NCBI RefSeq assembly: GCF_025837155.1
Contig: NZ_CP107549.1
Span: 3,534,001 to 3,598,000, forward strand
Direction of reading: 5' to 3'
Origin: Pseudomonas sp. Z8(2022)
GTDB lineage: Bacteria; Pseudomonadota; Gammaproteobacteria; Pseudomonadales; Pseudomonadaceae
DNA length: 64,000 bases
In this document: positions 20,150-31,027 of the stretch, in pieces
Layout of the letters: each line of letters begins with the position of its first letter
Position numbering within the stretch: position 1 is the first letter of the stretch
The notes under the pieces: generated by a model
Databases searched by the model: none
What the model was told of the DNA's origin: nothing
The model's input: only the letters and a program-made list of their open reading frames with translations
Position numbers and translations under genes: made by a program

Positions 20150-21496
20150 TCAACTGCCGGCGACGGTCATCCTCTCGATCAACACCGAGCCGGTGCAGAT
20201 ATTGCCGCGCCGCTCCAGGTCGCAACCGACCGCGACGATCTGGCGGAACATGTCACGCAGATTGCCGGCGATGGTTACCTCCTGCACCGGGAACTGGATC
20301 TCGCCGTTCTCCACCCAGAACCCCGCCGCGCCACGGGAATAGTCGCCGGTTACCAGATTCAGGCCCTGGCCCATCAGCTCGGTCACCAGCAAGCCACGCC
20401 CCATGCGCCGAATCAGCGCCTGCTGATCCTCATCGCCATGTGTGACGAACAGGTTGTGCACGCCGCCGGAGTTGGCGGTGCTCGGAAGCCCCAGCTTGCG
20501 TCCGGAATAGGTACCGAGCACGTATGACACCAGTTCGCCCTTCTCCACGAACGGCTTGGCGTATGTGGCCAGACCATCGCCATCGAAAGCCGCACTGCCC
20601 AGGGCACGCGGCAGATGCGGACGCTCGTCGAGGCTCAGCCACTCGGGGAACAGACGCTGGCCGAGCGCGCCTTCGAGGAAGGACGAATGACGATAGAGAT
20701 TGCCGCCGGAGATTGCCGCCAGCAGGTGACTGAACAGACCGCCGGCGAGCTCGGCTGCGAACAGGACCGGCACCTCGCAGGTTGGCACCGGACGCGCACC
20801 AAGCCGGCTGACAGCGCGATCGGCAGCACGCCGACCGATACCGGCGGCATCGGCCAGCAGTTCCCCCTGGCGATTGACGTCATACCAGTAGTCGCGCTGC
20901 ATCTGCCCTTCGCCTTCGGCGATCATCACGCAGCTCAGGCTATGTCGGGTGCTGGCATAGCCCCCTACGAAACCATGGCTGTTGCCATACACGCGGCAAC
21001 CCTGATGGGTGTTGAGACTGGTGCCGTCGGCGTTCTTGATACGGGAGTCAGCAGCGAACGCGGCCGCCTCGCAGGCCAATGCCCGCTCGACCGCCTGCTC
21101 CGGGGTGATCGACCAGGGGTGATAGAGATCCAGCTCCGGCAGATCGCGCGCCATCAGTGCCGCGTCGGCCAGACCGGCGCAATCATCCTCGCTAGTGTGT
21201 TTGGCGATCGCCAGGGCGGCCGCCACGGTCTCGCGAATGGCCTCGATACCGGTTGCCGAAGTACTGGCCGAGCCCTTGCGCTGCCCCACATACAGGGTGA
21301 TGCCGAAGCCCTGGTCGCGATTGAATTCGACGGTCTCCACCTCACCCTGGCGTACGGTGGTGGACAATCCCTGACCTGCCGAGACGGCCACTTCGCAGGC
21401 ACTGGCGCCCTGGCGCCTGGCCTCGGCAAGGATCGACTCGACCTGCTCCTGCAGAGCGTGCAGGGCCTGCGGCCCGATGCGTTCAACTTCACTCAT
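20150..21496 (-). CDS. pmbA: TldE/PmbA subunit of the TldD-TldE metalloprotease
   Basis: 448 residues from the ATG at 21496, where the homologous [10 protein letters not shown] begins; a 64-residue upstream extension is rejected. It is the non-metal-binding partner of TldD. The heterodimer degrades unfolded or modified peptides and matures the antibiotic microcin B17 in enterobacteria. Here the two subunits are separated by yjgA on the other strand, the usual pseudomonad layout. Family motifs include [17 protein letters not shown] near the C-terminus. Confidence 0.93.
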   Translation of the reverse strand: MSEVERIGPQALHALQEQVESILAEARRQGASACEVAVSAGQGLSTTVRQGEVETVEFNRDQGFGITLYVGQRKGSASTSATGIEAIRETVAAALAIAKHTSEDDCAGLADAALMARDLPELDLYHPWSITPEQAVERALACEAAAFAADSRIKNADGTSLNTHQGCRVYGNSHGFVGGYASTRHSLSCVMIAEGEGQMQRDYWYDVNRQGELLADAAGIGRRAADRAVSRLGARPVPTCEVPVLFAAELAGGLFSHLLAAISGGNLYRHSSFLEGALGQRLFPEWLSLDERPHLPRALGSAAFDGDGLATYAKPFVEKGELVSYVLGTYSGRKLGLPSTANSGGVHNLFVTHGDEDQQALIRRMGRGLLVTELMGQGLNLVTGDYSRGAAGFWVENGEIQFPVQEVTIAGNLRDMFRQIVAVGCDLERRGNICTGSVLIERMTVAGS

Positions 21497-21622
21497 AACC
21501 ACTCCCGATTCTCTTGGCGCAGCCCTGCCAACGGAGTCCAGGGCCTGCTCTCGACTGCAGGCCAAGGGCCGGCAATCACGGTTACTGCTATCATGGCGGC
21601 GTTTCCCTCTGGACCCCACCCC

Positions 21623-22141
21623 ATGTCTGATTCCTATGACGACTTCTCGCTGGAGAAGAGCAAATCCCAGGTCAAGCGCGAACTGCATGCACTGCAGGAG
21701 CTCGGTGAGCGTCTGACTGCGCTCAAGCCGGACCTGCTGGCGAAGATGCCGCTGACCGACGCACTACGGCGCGCCCTGGCCGAAGCGCCGAAACACACTG
21801 CCAATGCCGCGCGCAAACGCCATATCCAGTTCATCGGCAAGCTGATGCGCGAACAGGATGTCGAGGCGATCGTCGCCATGCTCGATCAGGTGGACAGCTC
21901 CACCCGCGAGTACAACGAACGCTTCCATGCCCTCGAGCGCTGGCGCGACCGCCTGATCGGCGAAGGCGACAGCGCTCTGGAAAGCTTCGTTGAGCTTTAC
22001 CCCGAAGCAGACATCCAGCATTTGCGCGGCCTGGTCCGTCATGCCCAGCACGAAGCCGCGCGCAACAAGCCGCCGGCCGCTGCACGCAAGGTGTTCAAAT
22101 ACATCCGCGAGCTCGACGAAATCCAGCGCGGCCTGCGCTGA
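21623..22141 (+). CDS. darP: Ribosome-associated protein DarP (YjgA)
   Basis: 172 residues from the ATG at 21623 ([21 protein letters not shown]); the much longer frame upstream is a shadow of pmbA. It is an all-alpha, charged DUF615 protein that associates with late 50S precursors and helps assembly of the peptidyl-transferase region in E. coli. It is divergent from pmbA and converges on tldD with only 12 bp between stops. Confidence 0.92.
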   Translation: MSDSYDDFSLEKSKSQVKRELHALQELGERLTALKPDLLAKMPLTDALRRALAEAPKHTANAARKRHIQFIGKLMREQDVEAIVAMLDQVDSSTREYNERFHALERWRDRLIGEGDSALESFVELYPEADIQHLRGLVRHAQHEAARNKPPAAARKVFKYIRELDEIQRGLR

Positions 22142-22153
22142 GTCGGCAGCGCC

Positions 22154-23596
22154 TCAGGCACCGGTGCCGCCGACGGTGATCGCGTCGATCTTCAGCGTCG
22201 GCTGACCGACACCGACCGGCACCGACTGGCCATCCTTGCCACAGGTGCCGACGCCACTATCCAAAGCCAGATCATTGCCGACCATGGACACCCGGCTCAT
22301 GGCTTCAGGGCCGTTGCCGATCAGCGTGGCACCTTTCACTGGCGCAGTGATCTTGCCGTCCTCGATCAGGTAGGCCTCACTGGTAGAGAAGACGAACTTG
22401 CCGCTGGTGATATCCACCTGACCGCCGCCGAGATTGGCGCAGTAGATGCCCTTCTTCACCGAACGGATGATTTCCTCCGGGTCGCTCGCGCCGGCCAGCA
22501 TATAGGTGTTGGTCATACGCGGCATGGGCAGGTGCGCATAGGACTCGCGCCGACCATTGCCGGTAGCGGCCACGCCCATCAGCCGTGCGTTGAGCTTGTC
22601 CTGCATATAGCCCTTGAGCACACCGTTCTCGATCAGCGTGGTGCACTGGGTCGGTGTACCTTCGTCATCGACGCTGAGCGAGCCGCGACGGCCGGCCAGG
22701 GTGCCATCATCGACGATGGTGCACAGGCTCGACGCAACCTTCTCGCCGATCTTGCCGCTATAGGCGGAACTGCCCTTGCGGTTGAAATCGCCTTCCAGGC
22801 CGTGGCCAACGGCTTCGTGCAGCAGCACGCCGGACCAGCCCGCGCCCATCACCACGGGCATGCTGCCGGCAGGCGCAGCGATGGCCTCGAGGTTGACCAG
22901 TGCCTGACGCAGCGCCTCGCGGGCATAGCCCATGGCGCGGTCCTCATCGAGGAAGTAGCGGTAGTCGGTACGCCCGCCGCCGCCATGCCCGCCACGCTCG
23001 CGGCGGCCGTTCTGCTCGACGATGACGCTGACGTTGAAACGCACCAGCGGACGGATATCGGCGCTCAGACTGCCGTCATGGGCCGCCACGAGAATGCGGT
23101 CCCAGACGCCGGCCAGGCTCACCGTGACCTGTTTGATGCGCGGGTCGAGCGCCCGCGTGGCACGGTCGATACGCTGCAGCAACTCCACCTTCTCGGCGCG
23201 GTTCATGACGTCCAGCGGGTTGCCTTCGGCGTAGAGCTGAGTCACCTGCGGGCTGACAAATGCCTGTACCCGACCCTGCTGGCCGGCGCGGGAAATCGAG
23301 CGTGCAGCCTGCGCGGCCTGGGTCAGAGCGTCGAGACTGATAGCGTTGCTGTAGGCGAAGCCGGTTTTCTCGCCGGACTGGGCGCGTACGCCAACGCCCT
23401 GATCGAGGTTGAAACTGCCTTCCTTGACGATGCCATCCTCGAGAACCCAGGTTTCCGAGACCTGGCTTTGGAAGTACAGATCAGCGGCATCGATGCCGGG
23501 ACCTGCGACTTCACCCAGCACGGCACTGAGGCTGTCGAGCGTCAGGTTACCGGGCGCTAGCAGGTGCTCGCTGACGGATTGCAACATCGTATTCAT
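22154..23596 (-). CDS. tldD: TldD metalloprotease subunit
   Basis: 480 residues from the ATG at 23596, two bases after the nitrilase stop; an ATG three codons further in is also possible. The zinc motif [11 protein letters not shown] (HExxxH) lies in the central part and identifies the catalytic subunit that works with PmbA/TldE. A glycine-rich [14 protein letters not shown] loop precedes it. It is probably transcribed with the nitrilase gene and yhdP upstream. Confidence 0.95.
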   Translation of the reverse strand: MNTMLQSVSEHLLAPGNLTLDSLSAVLGEVAGPGIDAADLYFQSQVSETWVLEDGIVKEGSFNLDQGVGVRAQSGEKTGFAYSNAISLDALTQAAQAARSISRAGQQGRVQAFVSPQVTQLYAEGNPLDVMNRAEKVELLQRIDRATRALDPRIKQVTVSLAGVWDRILVAAHDGSLSADIRPLVRFNVSVIVEQNGRRERGGHGGGGRTDYRYFLDEDRAMGYAREALRQALVNLEAIAAPAGSMPVVMGAGWSGVLLHEAVGHGLEGDFNRKGSSAYSGKIGEKVASSLCTIVDDGTLAGRRGSLSVDDEGTPTQCTTLIENGVLKGYMQDKLNARLMGVAATGNGRRESYAHLPMPRMTNTYMLAGASDPEEIIRSVKKGIYCANLGGGQVDITSGKFVFSTSEAYLIEDGKITAPVKGATLIGNGPEAMSRVSMVGNDLALDSGVGTCGKDGQSVPVGVGQPTLKIDAITVGGTGA

Positions 23597-23598
23597 GG

Positions 23599-24447
23599 TC
23601 ACTCCACAACGACCGGACGCGGAGCGTCCGATAAAAAGAATCGGCGGTGCTGCTGCACCGGCATACGTTGGCGAATGGCCGCCTGGTCGGCGGCGTCGCG
23701 GGCGGCCAGCAACGCGGCCTCCCCTTGATCCTGCTCGACCAGCACGCGGCCCCAGGGATCGATGATGGCCGAATGGCCAAAGGTCATGCGCTGCCCCGGG
23801 TGCTCGCCACCCTGCCCGGCCGCCAGCACATAGCACTGGGTTTCGATGGCACGGGCGCGCGTCAGCACCTGCCAGTGCGCCGCGCCGGTAACAGCAGTGA
23901 AGGCCGCCGGCACACTGATCAGCTCGGCCCCCGCCTCACGCAGCGCACCGAACAGTTCGGGAAAGCGCAGGTCGTAACACACGGTCAGACCCAGGCGTCC
24001 TACCGGCGTGTCCGCCACCACCACGCGCTGGCCATGGGCAAAATCGTCGGACTCGCGATAACGACCAGTGCTGTCGGCTACATCGACATCGAACAGGTGC
24101 AGCTTGTCATAGCGAGCCACGCGCTCGCCCTGATCGTCGATCAGCAGCGAGCAGGCGTGCGGTTTGCCCTCGGCATCGTCGTCCGGCGGCAGCGGCAGGG
24201 TACCGGCCACTATCCATAAACTGAGGTCACGCGCGGTCCGTTTCAACCAGGGCAGAATCGGCCCTTCACCCAGGGCCTCGGCACGGCCGATGGCGGCGAG
24301 GTCACGACGCCCCATGGCGGCAAAGTTCTCCGGCAGCACGGCCAGACGTGCGCCGCCCTGGGCGGCGCGCTCCAGCATACGGCGAGCCAGGCGCAGGTTG
24401 GTTTGCACGTCGTCCTGACTGACCATCTGGATTACAGCGAGATTCAT
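23599..24447 (-). CDS. Carbon-nitrogen hydrolase (Nit1-like, probable deaminated-glutathione amidase)
   Basis: 282 residues from the ATG at 24447; an in-frame ATG at 24459 would add MSAA. The nitrilase triad is intact: Glu in LPENFAAMG, Lys in RYDKLHLFD and Cys in [11 protein letters not shown]. The YDLRFPELF context fits the Nit1/YbeM group, which repairs deaminated glutathione, rather than true nitrilases. It lies between yhdP and tldD with 2 bp to tldD, so it is likely cotranscribed. Confidence 0.88.
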   Translation of the reverse strand: MNLAVIQMVSQDDVQTNLRLARRMLERAAQGGARLAVLPENFAAMGRRDLAAIGRAEALGEGPILPWLKRTARDLSLWIVAGTLPLPPDDDAEGKPHACSLLIDDQGERVARYDKLHLFDVDVADSTGRYRESDDFAHGQRVVVADTPVGRLGLTVCYDLRFPELFGALREAGAELISVPAAFTAVTGAAHWQVLTRARAIETQCYVLAAGQGGEHPGQRMTFGHSAIIDPWGRVLVEQDQGEAALLAARDAADQAAIRQRMPVQQHRRFFLSDAPRPVVVE

Positions 24448-24496
24448 GGCGGCACTCATCGGTTGTCGTCACAACAGCCTACGCCAAGACGCACTG

Positions 24497-27400
24497 TCAT
24501 TGCGGTTTTTCGAAAGGCTTGTCGAAAGTGATTTCCGGATCCTGCAGCGGGCCCTTGACGTCGTACTGCACGCTGGCGAAACGGGCCACCTTGTCTCCGA
24601 GCAACTTGTCCGCCACAAACAGCGCGCCACCAATGGCCGGCGCGCCGACGATCAGCGCCGCCAGCGGCAGGTTGTTGGTCACCGGCAGGGTCACCAGCAA
24701 CTTGGCATCGACGCGCTCGTCACGCATATCCAGATTGCCGTTGAGCTCCAGATTGCTCGAAGGCCCGGTCATGGTGATGGGCTCCCGAGTCACGAACAGG
24801 CCATTGGTTGCCTGCAGATTGCCCTTGACCCGGTCATAACTGAGCCCCTTGCCCAGCAGGTCGGAAAAATCCAGACGCAGGCGGCGGCCGATGGAGTTGA
24901 AATTGAGCAGACCGAACACACGCAGTGCCTGAGCTGAGCCCTGTACTTCAACAAACTGGCCCTTGCGCAGCGAGGGATCGAGATTGCCGGAGAGGCGCTT
25001 GAAGGAGAACCAGGCTGGCGAACCGGGCCAGTTGCCATCGACATCGACACGGAAACTTTCGCTGGTCACGCTCGGGGCGAAATCCCAGGCTTGGAGGACT
25101 GCACCGAGGTCCTTGCCCTGCAGGCGCCCCTTGTACCAGCTGCGCGTATTGCCCGGGGTGCCTCGCCAACCGGCACTGCCGCCGATCTTCAACCCCTGCA
25201 GATCGAGATCGAGTTCGTCAAAACGCACGCCCTGGGCTTCCGGGCGCACCTTGAGCGACCACGCACCCAGCACCTTGTCGCCACGCTCTACACGCTGAAT
25301 GCTGATATCCAGCGACGGTATCTGGCCGGGATCGAAGTCGGCCAGCGGATCAGGCGCATCGGCGACCTTTTCGGCATCGGGGTCCGGCGCCGGCAGACGC
25401 ACATGCTGCAGGCCGACCCGAATCGGCATCCCCTCGGCGTCGGGCAGCAGCACGCGACCGGCCGTCAGCTCACTGTCGATCTGCACGGCCCAACCCTGAC
25501 CTTCGCGTTCAAGGCTGACGGCCACTTGGTCGACCTCCTGACCGAAACCGCGGAAGCGCCCGATATCCAGTCGCGCACTGCGCAGCAGGCGCTGGCTGTC
25601 GGCGTCTACTTGTATCGGATGACTGCTGCCGAGCTGCTTCCAGGCCTCCAGATCCAGTTCTTCCAGACGTCCCCGCACACGCAGGCCCTTGCCTGGCGGC
25701 AGGCCGGCAGCACCACCGCCGAGCACAAGTTCTCCGCGGCCGTCAGCCAGTGCTCCGGCAGGAGCGGCCAGGTTCAAACTGGCCAGATCGCCATAGTCCG
25801 CCCAGTAACGGCGCTCGCGCCCGGCGAAAGTCATGCGCCAGCTGGCAGCACGCTCCTGCGCTGCCGGCTTGCCGAACGGCGGCGGCAGATCGATGGCAAC
25901 CCCGCGCAGGTTGGAATCGACACGCAGCTTGCTGTCGTCGCCATCCAGGGTCAGGTTCAGGCGGTAAGGCAGCAGGCCGCTGACGGGGAGTTTCCGCGGA
26001 CCACCCAACCACTGGCTTAGCGTATCGACCTGCACCTGACCACGCAGATCGAACACCGTACGTGCCTGTCCGCGCGCGCCCTCGGCGCTGATCTTGCCGC
26101 TGACCTGACGTCCGAATACCTCGGCGCGTACCTGCGGAGCGCTCAACCCCTTGGCGCTATCGAAGCGAAACGCGCCCTGCACCTTGCTCAGTTGCAGATT
26201 CGGGTTGGGCAGCCTGAGGCTGGCATCCTCGGTGGCGAAATCCACCACGACACCCGGTTTGCCACCCTTCTGCAACGGAATATCCAGCTGCAGCTTTCCG
26301 GCCAGCGGGCCTTGGCCCTGCCAGCCGGCAAAGATATCCGACGTCCCCAACGGTGCTTCCTGCAGCAGCCTGATCGCATCGCCCAGGCTGCTCTGCACCT
26401 CGCCCTCGAGCAGCAGCCGCGGAGGCTTGCCGTCGTGCAGCAGAGGAATGTTGGCGGTAACGTCATTGACCTGGCTGTCCAGCAGACGCCCACTCTGCAA
26501 GCGCACGCGCACCGCATCGTCCTCGATCAGCACCTCGCCTGCACCCTCACGCAGCGAGGGCCAGCCAGGTTGAAATGCCAGCTCGGCATCCCTGACCTTG
26601 AAGAACAGACTCAGGCTGCGCGCGCCCAGCGGCGCCCCCTTGTTCAGCGAGCCCTGGAACTGGAAATAGCCTTCCTCGACCTGGCCTGCGCGAATCGCCG
26701 TCTTCAACCAGTGATCGAGTTCCGCACTCATGCCGGTTGAAAGGCTCGGCAGGTACTTCTCGGTATAGGCCGCATCGCCATCACTCAGGCCGACGCGCAG
26801 ATCCATGTAGTCTTCAGCCTCGGGATCGCGCAGCAGGCGAATCAGCATGTCGCCGGCGATCTGTCCCTCTTCACCATCGATGCGTATGTAGGGGCTGCGC
26901 AGGGTCAGGCCGGTTTCGCTCCAGTCCCAGCTCAAGCGCGCCTGAGCATGGCGATAGCGCCAGGGCTTGGGAAACAGCTGGTCAAAATGCAGGGCGAAGT
27001 CCTCGGCATTCAGGCGCAACTCGCCCTTGAACATGTTGCCCGAGGCGCTGCCGCTGACATTCTCGGCTGCGGGCGCCCCCTGATAGGCCTGGATACCCAC
27101 CTTGTTCAGATTGGCGGCAAACTGCAGGCGCTCGGCGCCCTCCCGCTGCGGGTAATAGTCGAGCAACAGGTTGCTCACCGCGCCGACCGGGGCCAGCGCA
27201 ACCAGTACCTCGCGGGCATGGTCGGGCATTGGCACCAGCGCCTCCACCAGTGGCGCCCAGGCAGCGAGATCGAGACGATCGGCCGACAACACCCAGCGCT
27301 CGTCGGCCTCGCCGACTTCGGTCTGCCTCAGGTTCAAGTGCAGCTCGCCGATGCGCCGTTCGCCATGGGTCAGGGCCAGGGAGTCGATCTGCGCACGCAC

Positions 27401-28312
27401 GCCCTGCCTGCCCCGGTCGAAGAAGGCGTTGAAAGCCACATCCTTCAAGGTCACGGGCGCTTGCCGGGCCTGACCGCCAACCAGCTCGGGGGCATGCAGG
27501 CGCACGGCTCCCTTGCGCAGAGCCAGTCCGCGCCCTTCCAGCCAAAGCTCACCGCCGGCCTGCAGGTGCTGCACCCGCCAGTCGCCGAACAGTGATTTCG
27601 GCAGCCAGGTTGCCCAGTCACTCTGCGGCAGGCTCAGATAAAGTTGCGACTCGGCCTCGCGCCAGGTCTCCGGCTGCATGCGCGTACGCAGGTTCAGCGC
27701 CACCGGTTGGCCGTCGGGCAGCAGCAGGCGGCCATCGAGACGCTGACTGTTGCTGCCGTAACGCAGGCTCAGGTTGACGTAGCTGAGCAGCAGCGGTTCC
27801 CGCTCGAGCGGCTGAACCACCACACGGCTGTCGAGCAGGCTGATGCGATGCACGACCTGCAGTTGCTTCAGCAGCTGCTGGACATCCGGTGCGGGGCCTT
27901 CGCGTCGTGGCAACCCCTGCAAATGCCAGTTGCCTTCGGCGGTCTGCTGCACGTTCAGTTGCACACCGTCGAACTGCAGATGGGCGATACGTGGCTGGCG
28001 TGCCATCAGGCTCGCGCCCACGTCCGGCACCAGTTGCACACGCTCCAGGCTCAGGCCTTCACCTTCTTCATCGCCCAGACGCACATCATGTGCTACCAGC
28101 AGCGGCGCGAACCTCTGCCAGCGCCCCTCGAGACGGCCAATGCGTACCGGTACGCCCAGTTGCGCGCTGGCGCGATCCTCCAGTTCGAGGCGGTACTCAG
28201 CCACCAGCGGTACCAGTTCGCGCCCGAGGCTGACGTACAGCGCGGCCAGCACCAGCACGGCGGCACACAGCCCCAGCCCCCAGCGCAGCAGCGCCGAGAA
28301 CAGACGCGCCAG
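24497..28312 (-). CDS. yhdP: YhdP, AsmA-like inter-membrane phospholipid transport protein
   Basis: About 1271 residues, the normal size for this giant protein. One N-terminal membrane helix is followed by a very long beta-rich periplasmic groove (DUF3971) and an AsmA-like C-terminal region. In E. coli YhdP, with TamB and YdbH, carries phospholipid to the outer membrane. No ATG exists near the true N-terminus: the frame is open back to the rng stop, and the conserved-looking ARLFSALLRWGLGL segment precedes the first GTG (28258). A CTG at 28312 with GAGG 5 bp upstream is the best start; this is an inference. Confidence 0.88.
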   Translation of the reverse strand: MARLFSALLRWGLGLCAAVLVLAALYVSLGRELVPLVAEYRLELEDRASAQLGVPVRIGRLEGRWQRFAPLLVAHDVRLGDEEGEGLSLERVQLVPDVGASLMARQPRIAHLQFDGVQLNVQQTAEGNWHLQGLPRREGPAPDVQQLLKQLQVVHRISLLDSRVVVQPLEREPLLLSYVNLSLRYGSNSQRLDGRLLLPDGQPVALNLRTRMQPETWREAESQLYLSLPQSDWATWLPKSLFGDWRVQHLQAGGELWLEGRGLALRKGAVRLHAPELVGGQARQAPVTLKDVAFNAFFDRGRQGVRAQIDSLALTHGERRIGELHLNLRQTEVGEADERWVLSADRLDLAAWAPLVEALVPMPDHAREVLVALAPVGAVSNLLLDYYPQREGAERLQFAANLNKVGIQAYQGAPAAENVSGSASGNMFKGELRLNAEDFALHFDQLFPKPWRYRHAQARLSWDWSETGLTLRSPYIRIDGEEGQIAGDMLIRLLRDPEAEDYMDLRVGLSDGDAAYTEKYLPSLSTGMSAELDHWLKTAIRAGQVEEGYFQFQGSLNKGAPLGARSLSLFFKVRDAELAFQPGWPSLREGAGEVLIEDDAVRVRLQSGRLLDSQVNDVTANIPLLHDGKPPRLLLEGEVQSSLGDAIRLLQEAPLGTSDIFAGWQGQGPLAGKLQLDIPLQKGGKPGVVVDFATEDASLRLPNPNLQLSKVQGAFRFDSAKGLSAPQVRAEVFGRQVSGKISAEGARGQARTVFDLRGQVQVDTLSQWLGGPRKLPVSGLLPYRLNLTLDGDDSKLRVDSNLRGVAIDLPPPFGKPAAQERAASWRMTFAGRERRYWADYGDLASLNLAAPAGALADGRGELVLGGGAAGLPPGKGLRVRGRLEELDLEAWKQLGSSHPIQVDADSQRLLRSARLDIGRFRGFGQEVDQVAVSLEREGQGWAVQIDSELTAGRVLLPDAEGMPIRVGLQHVRLPAPDPDAEKVADAPDPLADFDPGQIPSLDISIQRVERGDKVLGAWSLKVRPEAQGVRFDELDLDLQGLKIGGSAGWRGTPGNTRSWYKGRLQGKDLGAVLQAWDFAPSVTSESFRVDVDGNWPGSPAWFSFKRLSGNLDPSLRKGQFVEVQGSAQALRVFGLLNFNSIGRRLRLDFSDLLGKGLSYDRVKGNLQATNGLFVTREPITMTGPSSNLELNGNLDMRDERVDAKLLVTLPVTNNLPLAALIVGAPAIGGALFVADKLLGDKVARFASVQYDVKGPLQDPEITFDKPFEKPQ

Positions 28313-28335
28313 TGCGCCCTCGGTGCCCGCCGGGC

Positions 28336-29793
28336 TCAGAGCAGCACCACGTCGTACTGTTCCTGGGAATACATGGTTTCCACCTGGAACTTGATGGTAC
28401 GTCCGATAAAGGCTTCCAGATCGGCGACGTTGCCCGACTCCTCATCGAGCAGGCGATCGACCACCTTCTGATTGGCCAGCACGCGATAGCTTTCCGCCTG
28501 ATAGGCGCGCGCCTCACGCAGAATCTCGCGGAAGATCTCGTAGCAGATGGTCTCGGCGGTCTTCAACTTGCCGCGACCCTGGCAGGCCGTGCAGGGCTCG
28601 CAAAGGATCTGTTCGAGACTCTCGCGGGTGCGCTTGCGGGTCATCTGCACCAGGCCGAGCTCGGTGATGCCGATGATGTTGGTCTTGGCATGGTCACGCT
28701 CGAGCTGTTTCTCCAGAGTGCGCAGGACCTGGCGCTGATGCTCTTCATCTTCCATGTCGATGAAGTCGATGATGATGATGCCACCCAGGTTGCGCAGACG
28801 CAGCTGGCGGGCAATGGCGGTGGCCGCCTCCAGATTGGTCTTGAAGATGGTCTCTTCCAGGGTGCGATGACCGACGAAGGCGCCGGTATTGACGTCGATG
28901 GTGCTCATCGCCTCGGCCGGGTCCACCACCAGATAGCCACCGGACTTGAGCGGCACCTTGCGCTCCAGCGCACGCTGGATTTCATCCTCGACACCGTACA
29001 GATCGAAGATCGGCCGTTCCCCCGGGTAATGCTCCAGACGATCGGCAATTTCCGGCATCAGCTCGGCGACGAACTGGGTGATCTTCTGAAAGGTTTCCCG
29101 CGAGTCCACACGAATCTTCTCGGTACGCAGGCTGACCAGGTCACGCAGGGTGCGCAACGCCAGGGACAGATCCTCGTAGATCACCACCGGCGCCTTGGCA
29201 TTCTGGATCTGCGTGCCGATCTGATCCCACAGGCGACGCAGATAACGGATGTCGATCAGAATTTCATCGGCACCTGCCCCCTCGGCAGCGGTGCGCAGAA
29301 TAAAGCCACCGGCTTCCTCGATGCCCTCGGCGGCCACGCAATCGGCCACCACCTGCTTGAGGCGGTCACGTTCGGCTTCATCTTCGATCTTCAGGGAAAT
29401 GCCGACATGGCTGGTACGCGGCATGTACACCAGGTAGCGCGACGGGATCGACAGCTGAGTGGTCAGCCGCGCACCCTTGCTGCCAATGGGATCCTTGGTG
29501 ACCTGCACCACCAGGCTCTGTCCCTCGTGCACCAGCGCGCTGATCGGCTCCACCGCGGCACCTTCGCGGGTGGAAATTTCCGAAGCATGGATGAAGGCTG
29601 CGCGCTCCAGGCCGATATCGACGAAGGCCGCCTGCATGCCGGGCAGAACGCGAACGACCTTGCCCTTGTAGATGTTGCCGACGATGCCGCGCTTCTGCGT
29701 GCGTTCGACGTGCACTTCCTGCAGTACGCCGTTTTCCACCACGGCCACGCGCGACTCCATCGGCGTGATATTGATCAGAATCTCTTCGCTCAT
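28336..29793 (-). CDS. rng: Ribonuclease G
   Basis: 485 residues, the usual RNase G length, without the scaffold tail of RNase E. It has an S1-like RNA-binding domain (about 35-125; GNIYKGKVVRVLPGMQAAFVDIG), a catalytic DNase I-like region with IIIDFIDM, and the zinc-link CTACQGRG. It processes the 5' end of 16S rRNA and decays mRNAs. The gene follows maf (93-bp gap) and precedes yhdP, the order maf-rng-yhdP-tldD seen in many gammaproteobacteria. Confidence 0.96.
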   Translation of the reverse strand: MSEEILINITPMESRVAVVENGVLQEVHVERTQKRGIVGNIYKGKVVRVLPGMQAAFVDIGLERAAFIHASEISTREGAAVEPISALVHEGQSLVVQVTKDPIGSKGARLTTQLSIPSRYLVYMPRTSHVGISLKIEDEAERDRLKQVVADCVAAEGIEEAGGFILRTAAEGAGADEILIDIRYLRRLWDQIGTQIQNAKAPVVIYEDLSLALRTLRDLVSLRTEKIRVDSRETFQKITQFVAELMPEIADRLEHYPGERPIFDLYGVEDEIQRALERKVPLKSGGYLVVDPAEAMSTIDVNTGAFVGHRTLEETIFKTNLEAATAIARQLRLRNLGGIIIIDFIDMEDEEHQRQVLRTLEKQLERDHAKTNIIGITELGLVQMTRKRTRESLEQILCEPCTACQGRGKLKTAETICYEIFREILREARAYQAESYRVLANQKVVDRLLDEESGNVADLEAFIGRTIKFQVETMYSQEQYDVVLL

Positions 29794-29886
29794 GCATCCA
29801 TCCTGGTGATCATGCCGGCCGGGCCACTACCCCGTCCCGCGGACTCAAGCTTTCAACCCCCCCACCGGCGTTGCCGTCGCCAGGCC

Positions 29887-30489
29887 CTAGAGGTGCCCTC
29901 GCGCCGGCAGCTGCCAACAGGCAATACCGAATTCGCCGAGTAGCTCGGCTGTTTCGCACAGAGGCAGGCCGACCACCGCCGAATAGCTGCCCCGCAACTG
30001 GTTGACGAACACGGCCGCCAACCCCTGGATACCATAACTGCCCGCCTTGTCACATGGTTCGCCGCTGGCCCAGTAGGCCTCGATTTCCGCGTCGCTGATG
30101 GCGCGGAAGCTCACCTCGCTGCTGACCACGCGAGCCGCCTCGCGCCCACCACCGACCAGCGCCACGGCTGTCAGCACCTCATGACTGCGCCCCGACAGGG
30201 CTCGCAGCATGGCGCGCGACTCGGCGAAATCCGCCGGCTTGCCAAGAATGCGCCCATCCAGCACCACAGCGGTATCGGCGCCCAGCACCACCGCATCGGC
30301 AGGCTCGCCCAAGGCACGCAGACCGGCACGCGCCTTTTCCCGCGCCAGACGCTCTACATAGGCAGCTGGCGGCTCGTCTGGCAACGGATTTTCATCTATC
30401 GAGGCGATTTGCGTGACGCATGGCACAGCAATCTGGGCCAGCAATTCACGGCGACGGGGCGAGGCGGAGGCCAGAAACAGCTCGGCCAT
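29887..30489 (-). CDS. maf: Maf-family nucleotide pyrophosphatase (YhdE type)
   Basis: 200 residues from the ATG at 30489; the 27 extra upstream codons are not Maf-like. Motifs: [12 protein letters not shown] at the N-terminus, [17 protein letters not shown] and the C-terminal GSYGIQG and NVVGLP-like VVGLPL segment. This branch hydrolyses dTTP/UTP and modified pyrimidine triphosphates to monophosphates and is linked to division arrest. It lies between mreD and rng. Confidence 0.93.
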   Translation of the reverse strand: MAELFLASASPRRRELLAQIAVPCVTQIASIDENPLPDEPPAAYVERLAREKARAGLRALGEPADAVVLGADTAVVLDGRILGKPADFAESRAMLRALSGRSHEVLTAVALVGGGREAARVVSSEVSFRAISDAEIEAYWASGEPCDKAGSYGIQGLAAVFVNQLRGSYSAVVGLPLCETAELLGEFGIACWQLPARGHL

Positions 30490-30538
30490 GCGGGTATCTC
30501 CCTTGGCGAACCGCGGCAGGGCGTACGCCAGGCCGCGT

Positions 30539-31027
30539 TTAATTGACGTTGAGGCGCAGGTGCAGACCACGCAGGATGGTGCAGACCCAGGGCCACAGCA
30601 GAGCGCTGACCAGCGCCGGCAAGATGAAGGCCAGGGTCGGCGGACGGCTGCCGGTCAGGGCGTTGAGCCACAGCTGCACCAGCTGGGCGAGGCCGAACAC
30701 CACCATCAGCACCATGCTCTGCTGCCACATGGGGAACATGCGCAGGCGCTGGTGCAGGCTCAGCACCAGGAAGGTGATCAGGGTAAGGATCAGCGCGTTC
30801 TGCCCGAGCAGCGTGCCGAACAGCACGTCCTGCGCCAACCCGAGCACCCAGGCCGTGGTCAGGCCGACACGGTGCGGCAGGGCCAGCACCCAGTAGGTGA
30901 GAATCAGGGCGACCCATAGCGGACGGCCGATCTGCATGAACTCGAGCAGCGGCGCAACGCTGAGCAGCAGCGCGAAGGCCAGGCTCAGCCAGATCACCCA
31001 ACCGTTACGTGACGTTACGCCGACCAT
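30539..31027 (-). CDS. mreD: Rod-shape membrane protein MreD
   Basis: 162 residues with about five membrane segments and no soluble domain. It is the inner-membrane partner of MreC in the elongasome. Its start overlaps the mreC stop, giving coupling. Sequence similarity within MreD is weak, but position after mreBC and topology make the call secure. Confidence 0.93.
   Translation of the reverse strand: MVGVTSRNGWVIWLSLAFALLLSVAPLLEFMQIGRPLWVALILTYWVLALPHRVGLTTAWVLGLAQDVLFGTLLGQNALILTLITFLVLSLHQRLRMFPMWQQSMVLMVVFGLAQLVQLWLNALTGSRPPTLAFILPALVSALLWPWVCTILRGLHLRLNVN

Noticed and set aside
28312..29943. A 543-codon plus-strand frame opposite rng
   Set aside because: RNase G is unmistakable on the other strand; the opposite frame has no recognisable domain or ribosome binding site.
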